Source: Pelomyxa schiedti (lineage: Eukaryota; Evosea; Pelobiontida; Pelomyxidae). Taken from it: 64,000 nucleotides of DNA. Positions 24,667-38,189 of this stretch are shown piece after piece; positions within the stretch are counted from its first letter, which is position 1; the number at the start of each line of letters is the position of its first letter. The DNA lies in the NCBI GenBank assembly GCA_020536535.1, contig JAHLWZ010000823.1, positions 1 to 64,000 of the forward strand, given 5' to 3'. The translations under genes and the position numbers were made by a program. The notes under the pieces were generated by a model. The model had not been told where the DNA came from. It searched no databases and was given only the letters and a program-made list of their open reading frames with translations.

Positions 24667-27600
24667 CTAGAGAGCAAGAAGAGCAAGGGAGACGATGAGG
24701 GCTGAAATTGTGAGATGGGCATAACCAGCACCAGAAATTGAAAGGCTGGTGTCTGTGCTTCCCTCTGACGACTCTTCCGATGGTTCGGAATTGCTGCTGG
24801 ATGATGATATCGATTCCAGTGACTCGTCGATAGATATCAGAGAGTACGACGATGCGGAAGTATCCGGGACAAGGCCGCACTCGTAGCGCTTGCCGTTAAT
24901 GCAGGTGGACACTGGGAATGTGGCGTCCTGCTTGCAGGAATTGCACTGGTAGTCGGAGCACTCGAACTTAGTAGTGACGAACTCACCGTCGCAAGACACG
25001 GCGTAGTAGTCGGGAGAGAAGTACTCGATGTGTCTGCAAGTTGTGGTCTTGAGCCATGTGACCGAGGTGGCAGTGTCCTCTTCGCAGGTCGGGGAAGAGT
25101 ATGAGAAAACTCCGATACTGAGAGGTGTGAGGAAGGAACAGTGAATTTTTTTCAAACACGTACCCCTGAACGACATCAAAATCGTCTTCAGGCACACAAT
25201 CGGTGGAGTACCAAATGGCATCTTCTCCGATGATTCCCTTGTAGGTGCAAACTGTTGGGTCTGTATGACAGAAACGAAGCAACGGCCCTTGCTTCCAGAA
25301 CGGGGTGGTGTCACATTCTACATACATACAAGTTATGCACATAAAGAACCAACAGGCACATACGTGAATCTTTATAGTAGATGTCCAAATCCCATGATTT
25401 GTGCTCGTAGGCTTCTCCACAGTCCACATTGAACCAGTAATTATAACGGTCATCATCATCAAAACATCCAATAATGTCCCAGTCATCCCCAGTGGCTTGG
25501 TACTCATCTAGATAGCAACCTTCATCATCCAGACAATACTGGGAGAAGCAGGTTTCGTCCTGTGAAGGGTCATCTCGTAATTTTTAATTGAAAAGAGTAC
25601 CCAAACAGAGCCTTCATAGTCATCGCACTCAAAGAATATGCCCTTCTCCGTGGTGAAACTGTCGTAGACGCAGGAAGGGGTCAAGGCCACCCAGTAACTA
25701 TGGGAGACTGCACAAGAACCCCAATAGTACGTTAACATAATTGGCCTAAAAAGGGCTTAAGTACAAGGAGGCAGCTACATTACATACTGCATGTTATCAA
25801 ACAAGGGAACGGGATCTGGTTCAGACAGAGTGCAATACTGGTAATACTGGAAATCACTCTTCCAAGAGCCCTTGTCGATACAGTAGTCGGACCACTCCGT
25901 TGTCAGATACAACAATTCACCAGGGATGAGCTCGTTTGCTGTGCTGAGTAAAAAAAAAAAAAAAGAATAAACGCAAAATATACCGCTGATAGTCCTTGTT
26001 TCAATAACTTTGTATGCCGGGTTAGAAGGCCCACAGGCGATTGTGTAAAACTGCTGATGTGAAGTTGACCAATAACAGTGTTCATTAGTTTGGCTTGTTG
26101 GGGAATTTTGTTCGACATATGTTCCCGCGCACCCTTGTTTGCAGTTGGCCGCGTGGCAACGATTCAACTTCGAAGGTAAGAAAAAGAAAAAAAGAAAAGA
26201 GCGGGAGAACCTCCATGGTGGCATATTTTTCATCACATTCGAAGAAAAGACGTTCGTTACTTTCTTCTTCAAAGACACACTCCGGGCTATAAGAAATGAA
26301 ATGTTCTGAGGAGGCACAAGAGGCATCGTTATGATAGTAGTAGAGAACCATGGCACTGTGGGTTGTTAGTTGAAGTAGCGTCAGAAACTATACCGTTCCC
26401 AGAAGGACCAGGGATCAGGAGAAGCGTCAGCGCACTCCCAGTACTCGTCAAAGTCTGAACCAACAACGCAACCGCGATCAGCACAGTTGGTTGTGTAGAA
26501 GACTTCAACTTGAATCAAATTGCCGTCCTGGCAGTCGGTACCATCTGAATAGTTTTAGTTTTCCCCCTCACAGTGCGAAAAAAACCTCTTTGTCTCGTGT
26601 AGTAATGTATGACCTGGTACCCTGAGTGAAGAGGATAGCAAGACAAAGTGTAATATTGAGAAGAAGAATATTGTCGGAAGCACGTTTGATCGTGCAAGTA
26701 GTGGTAACTGCTGTAGGGCTGTATAAAAACACTCTCTGTGTCACAAACATCACTGGTACATGCATCACATTGGTCTTCCTGTTAGTGGTCAGAAATTCAT
26801 TAAAGTATGAAACAGTACCCAAAGATAGCCTTCTTCACATCGGTATTTGTAGCCTTGGTTGTAGCTGTAGTCCCAGAGGCAGGTCGGAGAATAGGCAAAC
26901 CACTCAGCTGGGGTGCCGGTACATAGCGTGTCGCCGTTTGCAAACTGCGTATACATGACACCACTGTAAGAGTAAATGAGTTGTGCCTCCGGATAAAGAA
27001 TCATTACTTGGGCATATATGTGTAAAGGTTGGGTACAGTACTCTTGCATTCCCAATACTCTTTCCATTCAGTAGTCTCGTATCCGTCAAAGCGGCAACCG
27101 CGCGGATTGCAGTGGTCATCATAAACAGCGGACACGGAAAGAAGATCCCCAGTAAGGCAGGTATCCCCAGATACTAAAGAATTCAGAAGGAATAACAGAA
27201 GGACGGAACACACGGTTCTCGTCTGTGTAATACGAAATAACTTGATAGGCATTGTTGATTGGTGAACACGAAAGCTGGAAGTAGCGGGTCTTCCCCGCAC
27301 TGGAGTCGTACCATTGTCGGCAGGTACCAGAAGAGGAGTAACCATTCAAAATAGTACTTACTTGCGCACAGTCGTGCAAGCATTGATCGTCACTGGGGCA
27401 TGAATAGTACTGGAAGACAGTAAGAAAGAAAATGTGTAAATAGAAGGACCGCACGTAAATGGCGTCCTCGCTTTCTACACAATCGTAGAAGTACCCAGTT
27501 GTGGAGCCTTCCCGAGTAAAGCAAGTTGGATTGTACACAGACCAGCCAAGTTTCGTGGAGCAGACGTAGTCGTTGTACTCCTCATAATAAATGCCACTAC

Positions 27601-30600
27601 AGGTATTATAAGCGGGGGAGGGGGGGGGGGGGCTAAATCATACTATTGCCAATAGTCATAGGGATTGGGCTCAGTCGTCGAACACTCCCAAAACTCCCTG
27701 TTCTGCCCGGAATAAGTATTTCCATAAGCACAACCCTTTGGATTGCAGTAATCGGTCCAGTAAACTTTAACTTGGACCAACTCCCCAAGTGTGCAATCGT
27801 CTATCGGAATTTAGTTCAAGACTGATTAAAAGACTGTACCATTCGAGGAATCGGTGTAATACTTGATTATTTGATAAGCGCCATTCGGGGGAGAGCACTC
27901 CAGAGAGTAGTACTTGGTTCCGGAGCTGTAATATGACCAGCAAGTTCCATAGGCCAAGGAAGGTGACGATGAAGGAGAAAGAGTTATGTAATTGTCACAC
28001 GAATCCAGGCAGTTGCCCATAGTGCATTCCTCCATCTAGATAAAGATGGAGACAGGTTAACGGTTGTACTGGTAGCAGAGTGGTACCTGAAGTGTGCCTT
28101 TAGTCTGAGCACATTCATAGTAATATGCTGTGTCGTCCCACGGACTCCACAAACAATCTTGATTGTAGATCTTCACTGATGATACTGTGTTGCAGTAGTC
28201 GGAGTAATACTGCAGCACAACAGGGCTTAGGGTGGTAAGAAATTAGCAAGAAAAAAAAAAGAATTAAAAAATTACTTGGTATAGAGGGTGTAATAGTCGA
28301 CAGGGGTATCCACACAAGACCAATGTTCAATCCACGAAGTTCCATAAACACAACCCTTTTCTCGGCAATAATTGTCGTACACCACTGAGGTGTAAAGTTC
28401 ATCACCACCCGTGCAATTGTTCTCTTTTGATACAAGTGTTATTTAAAACCATCTTGCACTAAAATGGGAAGGAAACCTGTATCCAAGTACGCTTTGTAGG
28501 TAATCACTTGGTATGCTGGATTATAAGGATAGCACGACAAAGTGTTCCAGTACCCATTGTAGGAGTAGCACGAATAGGCAAGGTAAAGAACGGTGGCGGA
28601 GTTATACGACCCCCGGCAGGTGGTGGAAGAGTAATAAGAACGTTCCTGGGAATGATGTCAGTTTATTGGCAAAAGTCTCACCCCTACATAAATAGAGTTG
28701 CTGCTGCAATCAAAGTATACTGTTTCGGAATGGTACTGATCGGAGATACAGTCCGGGCTGTAGATATTCACATCGTAAAGATTATAGTCCTGGCAAGAAG
28801 ACCCAGTGTATCGCTTGTTGACAATGGCACTATTCCCCGTTTACTTAGAAAGAAAAAAAAAATTACTCACTCAGGCCAGTAGCTATATGGATCAGGTTCA
28901 ACAACAGAGCAACTCCAAAACTGATTTTCCGCACCCGTGTTGTTCTTCCAACCGTAGGGAATGCAATTAGGGGTGTAACGGACGTTAATGCTTTTCAGCA
29001 TATCGGAACCTTCATTAGTAAAGGTGAGAGCTGAGAGCACTGTAAAAAAAAACCATACTCAAATCAGCTTTCATGGTGTAGTACTCGATAATTTGGTAGG
29101 CGGGGTTATCCCTGAGGCAATCCAGATGGTAGTAATTATCCGTCTCTGAACCAAGGTAGCAATCAGATGCACCAGATGAAGCGGACTCTATTGTTTTTAA
29201 TGTGTACGGTGTACTGTCACAATACCAACCCCAGTCCATCTAAGCCAACTTAATAAATACAAAACAGAAGTGTAAGTTTGTTTGCAAACTTCAATTGATG
29301 TAGGGGCAGTGCAATCTTCGGTAAAATACTCCGAAAGTGTGTTCGAATATACACAGAGAGGATTATATTCGTCCCAGTAAAACGGTGTGGCAGCGCAGTT
29401 TGCAGGATTTGTGCCAAAGTATCGCAGTAAATAGGCACTAGAATGATGAGACAATTGTTGAATTGCACATGTCGTACTCTGGAATGACAGAATAAAAACC
29501 AGGATCTGAAACAGAGCACGTCCAACTTTCGTACCAATTACCGGAAGAAACACAAGGTTTCTCCACACAGTACTTAGACATATACGTTCGTGTGCTCAAG
29601 ACCTCCGGAATTCCCCCAGAACAAGAAGAAGTACCTGTTTACTTTCGGGAGTGCTCTATGTGAAAATGAAGGGAAATACCATAGGTGGCGACCGTCTGGT
29701 ACGCCGGATTAGAGGCACTGCACCCAAGCACGTAATGGTAGTCGGAAATTGAGTCCAGGTAACATGTTGGAACCTGCCATCCGTCTGCTGTTACCACAGG
29801 ATCAGTGCTGCTACAACCAGTACAGGATGAATTACAGCCCGATAACTAAAGAGAATGAAACGGCCCCAGAAAGAGAAGGCTAACAAACCAAAGAAAGAGA
29901 ACTGTCCTGGCAAGAAAAAGTTTGGTAAGTAAGCGAGTTTTCGTCATAAACACATTGTGATGTAGAAAGAACTGTACTAGAGACAGCAGTGCACTCCTTT
30001 GAAGAAGAGTACTCCAGTGTATAGGGTCTGACACAAGTGAACCAATAGAATGTGGAGGAAAAAATTACCCAGAAAACTCTGGCTTAAGATCCACGGGGTC
30101 CGTGCTGCACTCCCATACTTCCATCCAGTCACCATCACCTTGAGTGCAGGGCGCCTCGTGACAGTAACCATCCCAATATACTTCCGCTTGGACTAGCTGG
30201 TGAGCATAACATTCACCTGTGCTTGCATTAGAAGAATACCCGACTTGGTGACAAAAACCAGATGCATTGTGGGCATATCGCCTGATAACTTGGTAAGCAG
30301 GATTTGGGGGCCAGCACGAAAGTGAAAAGTAGCTCGAGTAGGAACTGCCCTCATAACATTTTTCAGCATCTGCAGAAGGCCCTGCAGACTGTTCCACTAC
30401 TACAGCAGAAAGCTCGGAAGTACACATGGCGTCGGAGTATCTGACTTCCTACAAAAGGTGAGAACAAGGTGGCATTTCTGTTTCTTACTTCTAAAACTCC
30501 GTTATCACAGCGATAGCCCCAGTAAGAAGATGAAGTTTTATCACCAGCACAACTGGGAGAAAAAGAAACCGTTTCAACAGGGGTAGTACAAGTAGAGTCA

Positions 30601-32977
30601 CTGTCATAGTACTTAAGAACATAAGCACTGTGAGGGACTGTTAGCTAATGGCAGGAGAAATGCAATCTGACCTGCTCCACTGAGAATAGGAATCCGGTGC
30701 TGTATCTACACATTCCCAGTTGGTCATCCAACGGTCCATGGCCACGCAGCCACGTGGGGTACAAAAGTCGTCCTGGTACCATTCAACACGAATTGGGGTC
30801 CCCCCAGTACAAGACCCTATCGGACAGGTGAAATTGCAAAATTTCGCACAGAAGGCGAAATACCAGTGACATTATGGGTGTAATAAGTGATGACTTGGTA
30901 TTTCCCAATATTGGTATCGGTAGAACATTCTAACGTAAAGGAATTTCCGTCCCCAGAATCTATCGGACAATCCCCAAACTGTGAATCTGGGGTGCGTACC
31001 GAGTCCGTGAGAGCGCACTGCGTGCAGGCAGAATCACACTGATATAACTAGGAAGTGTTACACAGGCACCAAGTAACAGAGATACACTTTTAGGCTATTA
31101 TCATGACAAGTAAACGAGTATGCCGTATTGGAAACAGTATCGTCAACAAGACAACTTGGGGAATAGGCAGTCCATCCAGCTGATGTCCCACAGCTTGTAT
31201 CAGTATAGTCTGGCTCGTTCATTTCATTTTCGCTGTAAGAGCGAATTAAACAGACGGAATAGACCATAGAAAGTACCTCGGGAAGTACGAGGAAGAATAG
31301 TAAGAAGAATACGAACAAGTCCAATCAGCGTCAAAAGTTTCTCCAGCCACACAACCAGACCAACAATAACTTAAATAACCAAGTGACTTTACTTCAGCCA
31401 ACTGACCGTCACTGCAAGTTGTTGCTGTGTATAACAAGGGTATGAGGGGGAAAAAAAAATGAGGAAGGGAGTTGTACCGCCAGACTTGTGCGTGTAAAAA
31501 GAAATGTACTGGTACTGGTATGATGCAGAAAAGGGGTGCTGAGCAGCATAAGAACTCCAAGTAGACACCCAGTAGCAACTCCCGGAATTTTGAAAATAGG
31601 CTGTTGAGGAAGAGTACAGGCAGTTATCTTGACAATATCTGGAGTTGGTGCAGGTGTACTCCTTTGCTATTTTTAATAGATTCCTTGGACTTGTAATATA
31701 TTCCGAACCTGGAGATAGGAACCAGATTGGCGATAATAAAACCCATTGTTGGTGGATTCATCCCAGCGACAAGTGGCGGTGTAGGCTCGCCATCCCTTGG
31801 AAGTAGTGCAGGCAGTTTGGTAAAGATCGTATCGATTAGAGCTGCATAACGTGAGCTGTTTACATACACTGCATAAAACACTCACCCTCCAGGAAAATAA
31901 TTTGTCACCGACGGACTGCTGACACAGGTGCGTTCTTCCCAGAAAGAGCTTCCGCGCCACCACCCTTGTTCCTGGCAATAACTTGACAGGGTGGATGCCT
32001 CTACCCACGCAAGGTTTTCATCATAGCGAACCAACTCTCCAGAGCCATCTAGCTAATTCAGAAAAAAAAAAAAAGCGGAGAACTTCTACCAACCTTTTGG
32101 CGGTGTATAATGCTTAATAACTGGAGTGCGAGAGTAGGGAGGTTGACAGGTTAACAGTACGTAAAACATGTTCGTATTGTCATAGTAGCAAGATCCCCAA
32201 GAATAGGTGTTAAGAATATCACTCTGATACGAGACGTCATCACAACTGGCAGAAGAGATGGATACCTAGTGTTCATAAATTTTTGAGAACATATCAACAG
32301 AAGAAATACTGTGAGCGACGGGTCTCCTGAATCGTCGCAAGTGTATACAGTACCATAGTCGTCTTTATCATCCCACACACACCCTGGATTATAGGCAAAC
32401 CATCCATTGAAAGTAGTACAAGTGCCGTCTGGGAATGTGTAGAAGTAGTACGGCCTAATCTCGAGTTAAAAAAAATCCCAATATTTGAATCAGTGCAAAC
32501 GTTTTCCAAACGAAATCAAATGGGGTAGGCTCAGCATCCCAACATTCAACAATAGTGGTACCATCACACGGAGAAGCTGTGCAAGAAGTACCAATCTCCA
32601 TTCTAATGTATTTCAAGTAGTACTCGCTTTCACACGTACCTATTGTGCCAAAAAAAAAGAGATTAAGTTCAATTTAAAAAACAATAACATTAATCAGTAT
32701 TAAAACTGTTCGTGCAATACATACCCTTCACAGATCCAGCATAGGTCTTTGTTACAATGTACACCGGTGGGAGAGACGAGCTGGACTGAGAAGATGACAA
32801 TGATTGCGAAGACGAAAGAGAGTCAGAAGAGGACAACGATTCAGAAGAGGACGACGACTCAGAAGAGGATGACGACCACGAGGAAGATTCCGACGAGGAA
32901 GATTCCGAAGAAGAAGACAATTGACCGTCAGTGACAAGCACAATGAGTGCCAGCACCAACAGTGCTTTAGATAACAT
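24667..32977 (-). CDS. Giant repetitive cysteine-rich surface protein
   Basis: One minus-strand gene of many short exons. It starts at 32977 with a signal peptide (MLSKALLVLALIVLVTDGQ) and a Ser/Glu-rich stretch. About thirteen repeats of roughly 600 bp follow. Each repeat carries block A (WFAYSPTCLWD type, then YxC), block B (ECW with EPxPFD, as in ECWDAEPTPFDF) and block C (LSCSPINNAYQVISYYTD type). Introns of about 50-60 bp (GT-AG) fall between or within blocks. The last exon has a different Cys-rich segment, a Ser-rich stalk and a hydrophobic end (LTISALIVSLALLAL) that fits a GPI signal or a short membrane anchor. The predicted size exceeds 2000 residues. I do not recognise the repeat. 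Adhesion, cell coat or prey contact are possible roles, but that is inference from the layout alone. Confidence 0.75.
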
Positions 32978-33960
32978 TCGCTTTCTGAAAGTTTGGCGTT
33001 AATGCCCGGGTAACGAACGTTGGGTTTTTTTTTTGTTTTTAAGTTTGGGTGTGTGCCGGTAGCTTAAAAAGGGGGAGTAGGACAAAAAGTTGAAGAGTTG
33101 TTTCTGGAAAGCGGTTAAGATTTTTTTTTGATGGTGGAAAAGTCGTATTTAATTTTGGGCTTCCTATTACGAACTGTAACGAAGTTAAGGTTGTTTTGGG
33201 TGTGTTTGATGTGCCGTCCTTTTGTGGAAAACAGTCTTTTCCTGTAAGGAAGTGATCACTTCGCCACAGATCTCAGGAGTTTGGGTTGCTGAAGCGAACT
33301 TAGTGAATGAAAAGGATATGTCTCCCTAGCAGCCTGTGGAAAATCAGGATATGACTACTGCAAGAGTAAACATTTCCAGAGAAGGAGACCCGAGGCTTCT
33401 GTGTTGTCAAAGACAACAGTTGCTGAGTTCAAAACTCAATAACTCAATACTGTTAGATATTAAAGACATTCCTTAAATAATGATTGAGGAAAACTACTTA
33501 GGAGTTAGTCCGACTGTGAGCAGCGCCCACATTTAAGGTCGGCACCTCAGATAACCAAAAGTAACTATGTTGTTTGAGCCTATAGTTACTGGATAACTCT
33601 TATATTTAGTGGTAAGTGGTGTCCACACCAGAAATACTTCAAGAACGATGTGTTACTTTTAGAATAGTGTTCGGCTGGAGGGTACAAACTTCAATATTGA
33701 ACGAAGCAGATGGAATGTAACTCAGATGATACTGATAGTACTCTTTTAGTTTTGTTTGATTTCAAGGTCGACAGTAGGGGGGCATCTTGACCTGGGGGAA
33801 AGTTGGTGGCACCTTGGAAAAAGTTTTATACCAACAAAAAAGAACAAAGGGGAAAAAACAAAATAAAGTACCAAAATACACCCCAAGGCACACGTGTGTT
33901 CATGAACGTATTCAAGTATTTGTGGCCAACAAAGGGACTGGATATCATCCATTTACACTA
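32978..33960. other. 5' flank of the surface-protein gene, no gene seen
   Basis: This holds the promoter side of the surface-protein gene and AT-rich DNA. No frame with coding character, no tRNA and no clear repeat were found, apart from the A run at 33972-33990 just beyond it. Confidence 0.5.
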
Positions 33961-34136
33961 CTGAATCAACCAAAAAAAAAAAAAAAAAAAGCCTGCCCGC
34001 CGAGTCGAAGTCCCACAATCGCCACTCTACCACAACCGCCCAGCCTCAGGGACACCGTTGCGACTCACATCGACTCTGTCCTTGAGGCATCCCATAAACC
34101 AGATACACAGGTCCAGGACCACTTCAGCGGTGTTCC

Positions 34137-35033
34137 TCACCCTGCTTGGCGACCACATCGAGCTGACACCCCTGAGGTTCGAACTTTTGAAAACTTTTTT
34201 TGTGGAATTCGCTCCCATGATTGCCGAAAAAAAAATCCAAGGGTACACCAGTGCTCTACCCAGTTAAAATTAGAAGCAATGGCATGACACTGAGTGACAA
34301 TGGCATTTAAAGGAGGACATGCAGCAAGGATTTTTGCTTGGGTGAGTTCCAGGCAATGTGCCATGCAACACACAGGAATTACTGTGGGATGAGATTCAAT
34401 GGCCGCTTTTAACCCCTTTGTTTCAGCATGCTCATTATCACAGGTTGCACCAACAACTGTGGTTGGGGATGCCTCTGGAGTATGTTTTAAAATAATGAAA
34501 CAGACAGCAATGATACCAAGCTCAGTAAAACACTCATTAATCAAATGGGTATAATCCTCAGCATATGTGCTGTTGTTTCCCAGGTTTTTGAGTTTCCAAA
34601 GGTAAGAGATTCCACCTACTGTGACACAAAACGCAATGAGCTTGTTGCCTGAAATGTCTTTGCCACCATCAAAAGTCACAGCTTCATGAGCTGCCACAAA
34701 CTCAGTGAGGCCTTTCCAAAGCCAATCATACAGTAGATTAATCCAAGCATGAATCTTTTCGATTTTAACATCCTCCATACATGATATTAACCTTTTCAGG
34801 TGATGCCCCATAAATCTTCTCAGGGCTCAGGATACGACGGAAATAAGGGAAGAGAGTATGGAAAAGGGAAGTCCAAGAATGGCAAATGTTAAAGCTACCT
34901 GTGCTGCATAAGGATGTTGGTGGGAAAAGGGAATTTTTGCTAAGTCCGGGTATCCTGTCAGCAAGGACTGCTTGGACCTACTTGTTGATTGTTTGTGTTG
35001 CTGTTGGTGTTGGTTCTTGGGACTTTGTGACAA
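34137..35033 (-). pseudogene. Relic of a hAT-type transposase
   Basis: A minus-strand frame of about 290 codons is broken by an in-frame TGA near 34831. It resembles the central part of hAT/DUF659 transposases: HAWINLLYDWLWKGLTEF, then VTFDGGKDISGNKLIAFCV and VVGATCDNEHAETKGLKAAI, and the phrase PVCCMAHCLELTQAKILAA that matches the family's Cys/Ala-His-Cys-Leu block. The catalytic start, zinc-finger BED region and C-terminal dimerisation region are absent or changed. The last 40 codons (34137-34260) look unrelated to the family. No terminal inverted repeats were seen. Confidence 0.6.
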
Positions 35034-35767
35034 ATTTATGTGCTCTTTCCAAGTAGTAAATATTGCCGGTTAGTAAATGATTGACTAGTGCTCCTTTACC
35101 AGGTGGTATTTTAGAGATTCGTTGAGAGGCAGACAGGAACAGGGAGACCTGGAGGCAAAAGCACGTGCATACCCAGAAGAATGCGTGTGCAGCTCGGCTC
35201 CATTCGTCTTCTTTGAGTCCCCAATATACTCACCTCCAATCTCCAGGTCCTTGCCTGTATTCAACCTCCCCTCCTCCCTCGTTCTCCCTCCTTCTCCGGC
35301 GTTCTCCCTCGTTCCCCCACACCCACTACACAATGTAGTGATTGTTGTGCTTATGTGTAGTATCTCGGTGGTGTTCTCGCACTCCGTTTTAGAATCAAAA
35401 AGGAAAAAAAAATTCGGTTCGTTAGAAGTGTAGGGGGGAGGCTGTCGAATTTTTTCTCTTTTCTTAGGCGTCCAGAAACGGGTGGTCCTTGGGTAAAGTG
35501 CCACAGCGAAGGTATGTGTAACACCGGGTACACACCCGTACCTCGTAGTCATATCCTGTCAGTTTGGAAACAACTCTAGGTATTTGTTAGATTGCTTGTT
35601 TGCTTGTTTGTTCAGTTGTTAGTTTGAAGAGTGTCTTGAAAAAATTTGGGGGTGTTACCGGTGGCTGACACATTGATAGCAAAAAATATTTCTACAACAG
35701 CGGCAGTGGTGCCTTCTGGCGAGAACTCCGAAAACAACCCCGCATTGGCATTTTGAGATAGTCGAAT
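35034..35767. other. Intergenic, no gene recognised
   Basis: Short overlapping frames on both strands lack motifs and consistent splice sites. I see C/T-rich blocks near 35230-35330 but nothing I can name. Confidence 0.45.
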
Positions 35768-37981
35768 CTAATGAGTGAAGTGTCTGTTTGCTGCTTGTTT
35801 GGTAGTTGTACCTTTCTTCCACATCGGGTACTTGGACTCAATTCTCTTGTCATCAGTGTAACGTTGCCTATACGTAGTAAACGGTGCTATAGCTTTTCCA
35901 GCCCAGGAAAGGGGCACTGTGACAGGCAGACAAGCATAGTGGGCAACATACGAAACTCCTGGAATAATGTCAGAAAGATAAGTGCGTTTTGAAGGAGAAA
36001 CCCAAAATAGGTATGAACCAGCGTGCATCTGAGTCCCACATGAACTTCCGGGTAAGAGAATACCCAAACCTCTTAGGAGCAGACCTTATTCCTGTGGAAA
36101 GCAACACCTTTCAATTATGTTTCTATGTGGTAAGGAAAGCATACCTTGATAAAACTCAATGTTTTGATCAACTTCTTTCTCGTATGGTTTCCACAGTTCT
36201 TTTTTGAACCTCAGTATCTTTTATTTTTTGAGAAACGAATAAGATTTCTCCAAAGTGTAAATTTACACAGCCACTTTTTAACTTAGTTGAAATAACCTGG
36301 AGACGTTTCCAAGCATCTCTCGCCGCATTAAAAGAGTCTCCACATATTACTTGATAAAAGCGGGTGCACACCCTTTGTAGTTTGCATAGGCTTGGGATCT
36401 TGGAAAAATTACTTTTGTAAACCCTGCTCCCGTACACACATCAAAGAAAGAAAAAATATACTTCAGAACTGGAATAATGAATGAGAGAAAGCAGGAAAGT
36501 GGGTGCCTTACGTTCATCCGACAGTGACAAGAAACTTGGAGGATCTGCAATGAGTACCAAATCCGATTCTTCACCAAAAAACATGTTGGACAGTAAATGA
36601 GTCTCAACAATACTATTCATTCTTGTGAAAGTTAGTGCAATATCCAGATATGTATCATTGAAATTAGGACAAACCGTTTGGAACAAAGTTGCAAGGCACG
36701 CAAAGCAGTGAGAGGCAAAAAGGACACAACGTGAAGCAAAATAATAGTTGGGAGAGATTGAAACGGATTTTCTTCATCCACTACAACGTAAAAATCGGTT
36801 TCCCGCAAGGTACTAGAGGGGTTTTTGTGTATTAATACTGGGGATTCTGATTGTCTTTCTGCTCTAGAGGTTGACCCTGTTCGCCTGTGTGGTGCAGGTT
36901 GTGCCACATCAACAGTATCCGTAGGTTGAGTAGTTAACATGCCCAACTCAACCTGTTGTGAATATGTCATGTACTGTTGCATGTATTGATCCAGATATTT
37001 ATTGAGATAGTCCTGCCAGATTGGACCTCTTACAGACGAGTCATTCAGAAGGGACACAAGAGTTGCTTGTTGTTGCTGGAGTAAACTTCTTTGTTGCTCT
37101 GCCTCTTCCGCACTCAATGGCACAGGTTCTGGCTGAGGCTCAAGTTCACAAGAGGACGGTGGAGTGAGGGCACACGTTTGCAAACCACGCCCTTGCAAGT
37201 TTGTTATCTGATCCTGCAGTTGCAAGTACAGCGCATTCAATTGCTCTATCAAATGTTGCTCCGCTTCGATTCTGAGCCGAGCCAAAACCACTTGTTCTTG
37301 CTGTTGCTGTTGGAGTTGCACTTGCAGTTGCTCTTGTTCTCGCTGACGTTGGGGTTCACCTAATTCACATTCACATTCAGTCCCTTGGTTCACACCGGTT
37401 CTCTCATCAGATATATTCCCGGAAACGGCACAAGAGCGAGAAGACGTTGGCATCAGGCACTGGGACTGGCCCAGCTGCTGCATCAGTTGCATTTGCTGAC
37501 GTGCGAGCAACTGCGCCTGCTGTTCCGTCATCTGGCCGTCCCTGCTTCCATCTGCTTCCAGAATCCGAGATTGATGCTGGGAATGAGACTGCGGGCCGCA
37601 CTGAGCACCCAAAGGAGGAGATCGCAGTCGAGGCTCTGGAGAATCATACGGCGACAGATTCGCGGCGGCACCTCTGCCGACCGGGGTCTCGGCCTCCAGG
37701 GTCGTCTGTAGATCCGGGGGCCAGTCTCCGCTCCACGTGATCACGGCCTCGGCCTCCTCGCCCTCCCGGTTCCCTCCCTCGCTCCCATAAGTCCCATCGT
37801 GCCCCCGCCCGTGGTGCCTGCTGTTGCTGGCGCCATCCCCTGCTCCCTGAGCGCCCTCGTGCGTCGTGCGCGTCGTCGACGTCGTCACCGCTGGTGCTGC
37901 AGGTGTAGATTCAGACGAGGTTTCACGCGAAGCCTGAGGCGGAGGTGAGGTTTTGCGCCCCACGCCGAACCAGCCCCACAT
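35768..37981 (-). CDS. Polyglutamine F-box protein
   Basis: The first exon starts at 37981 (MWGWFGVGRKTSPPP). About 400 low-complexity residues, rich in Ser/Thr/Pro and then Gln, end in an F-box: FQSLPTIILLHVVSFLPLTA then LRALQLCSKRF. Further exons follow on the minus strand: one with FNDTYLDIALTFTRMNSIVE near 36620, one with GDSFNAARDAWKRLQVISTK near 36340, and one reading WFIPILG joined across a GT-AG intron to GVSYVAHYACLPVTVPL and ending at 35768. F-box proteins normally bind SKP1 and bring substrates to an SCF ubiquitin ligase. The C-terminal substrate part is not a family I recognise. Intron borders between 36000 and 36660 are approximate. Confidence 0.7.
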
Positions 37982-38189
37982 CCAAATTGTTTTGTTGTTT
38001 TTGAATTTTTGTATTTTTGTTTCGTGGAGCGTCAGATTTCACATTTTTTTTGGCTTCCAAGAGATGAAGTTTGTTGTGTTGGTAGCTGACGAGGTCAACT
38101 TTTTTTAATGTTGTAACTGAACGTTTGTTAACTTAGGTTCCCCTTGGAATGGAATGGCTGCACATGCACTTTGTTTGCAAGTTGGAAAA

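Noticed and set aside
27608-27631. G-run in the surface-protein gene as a regulatory quadruplex
   Set aside because: It falls in an intron-like spacer; homopolymer length is uncertain and nothing else supports a role.
33991-34060. Standard tRNA gene on the minus strand
   Set aside because: A- and B-box-like text is only about 12 nt apart, and neither the T-stem nor the acceptor pairs.
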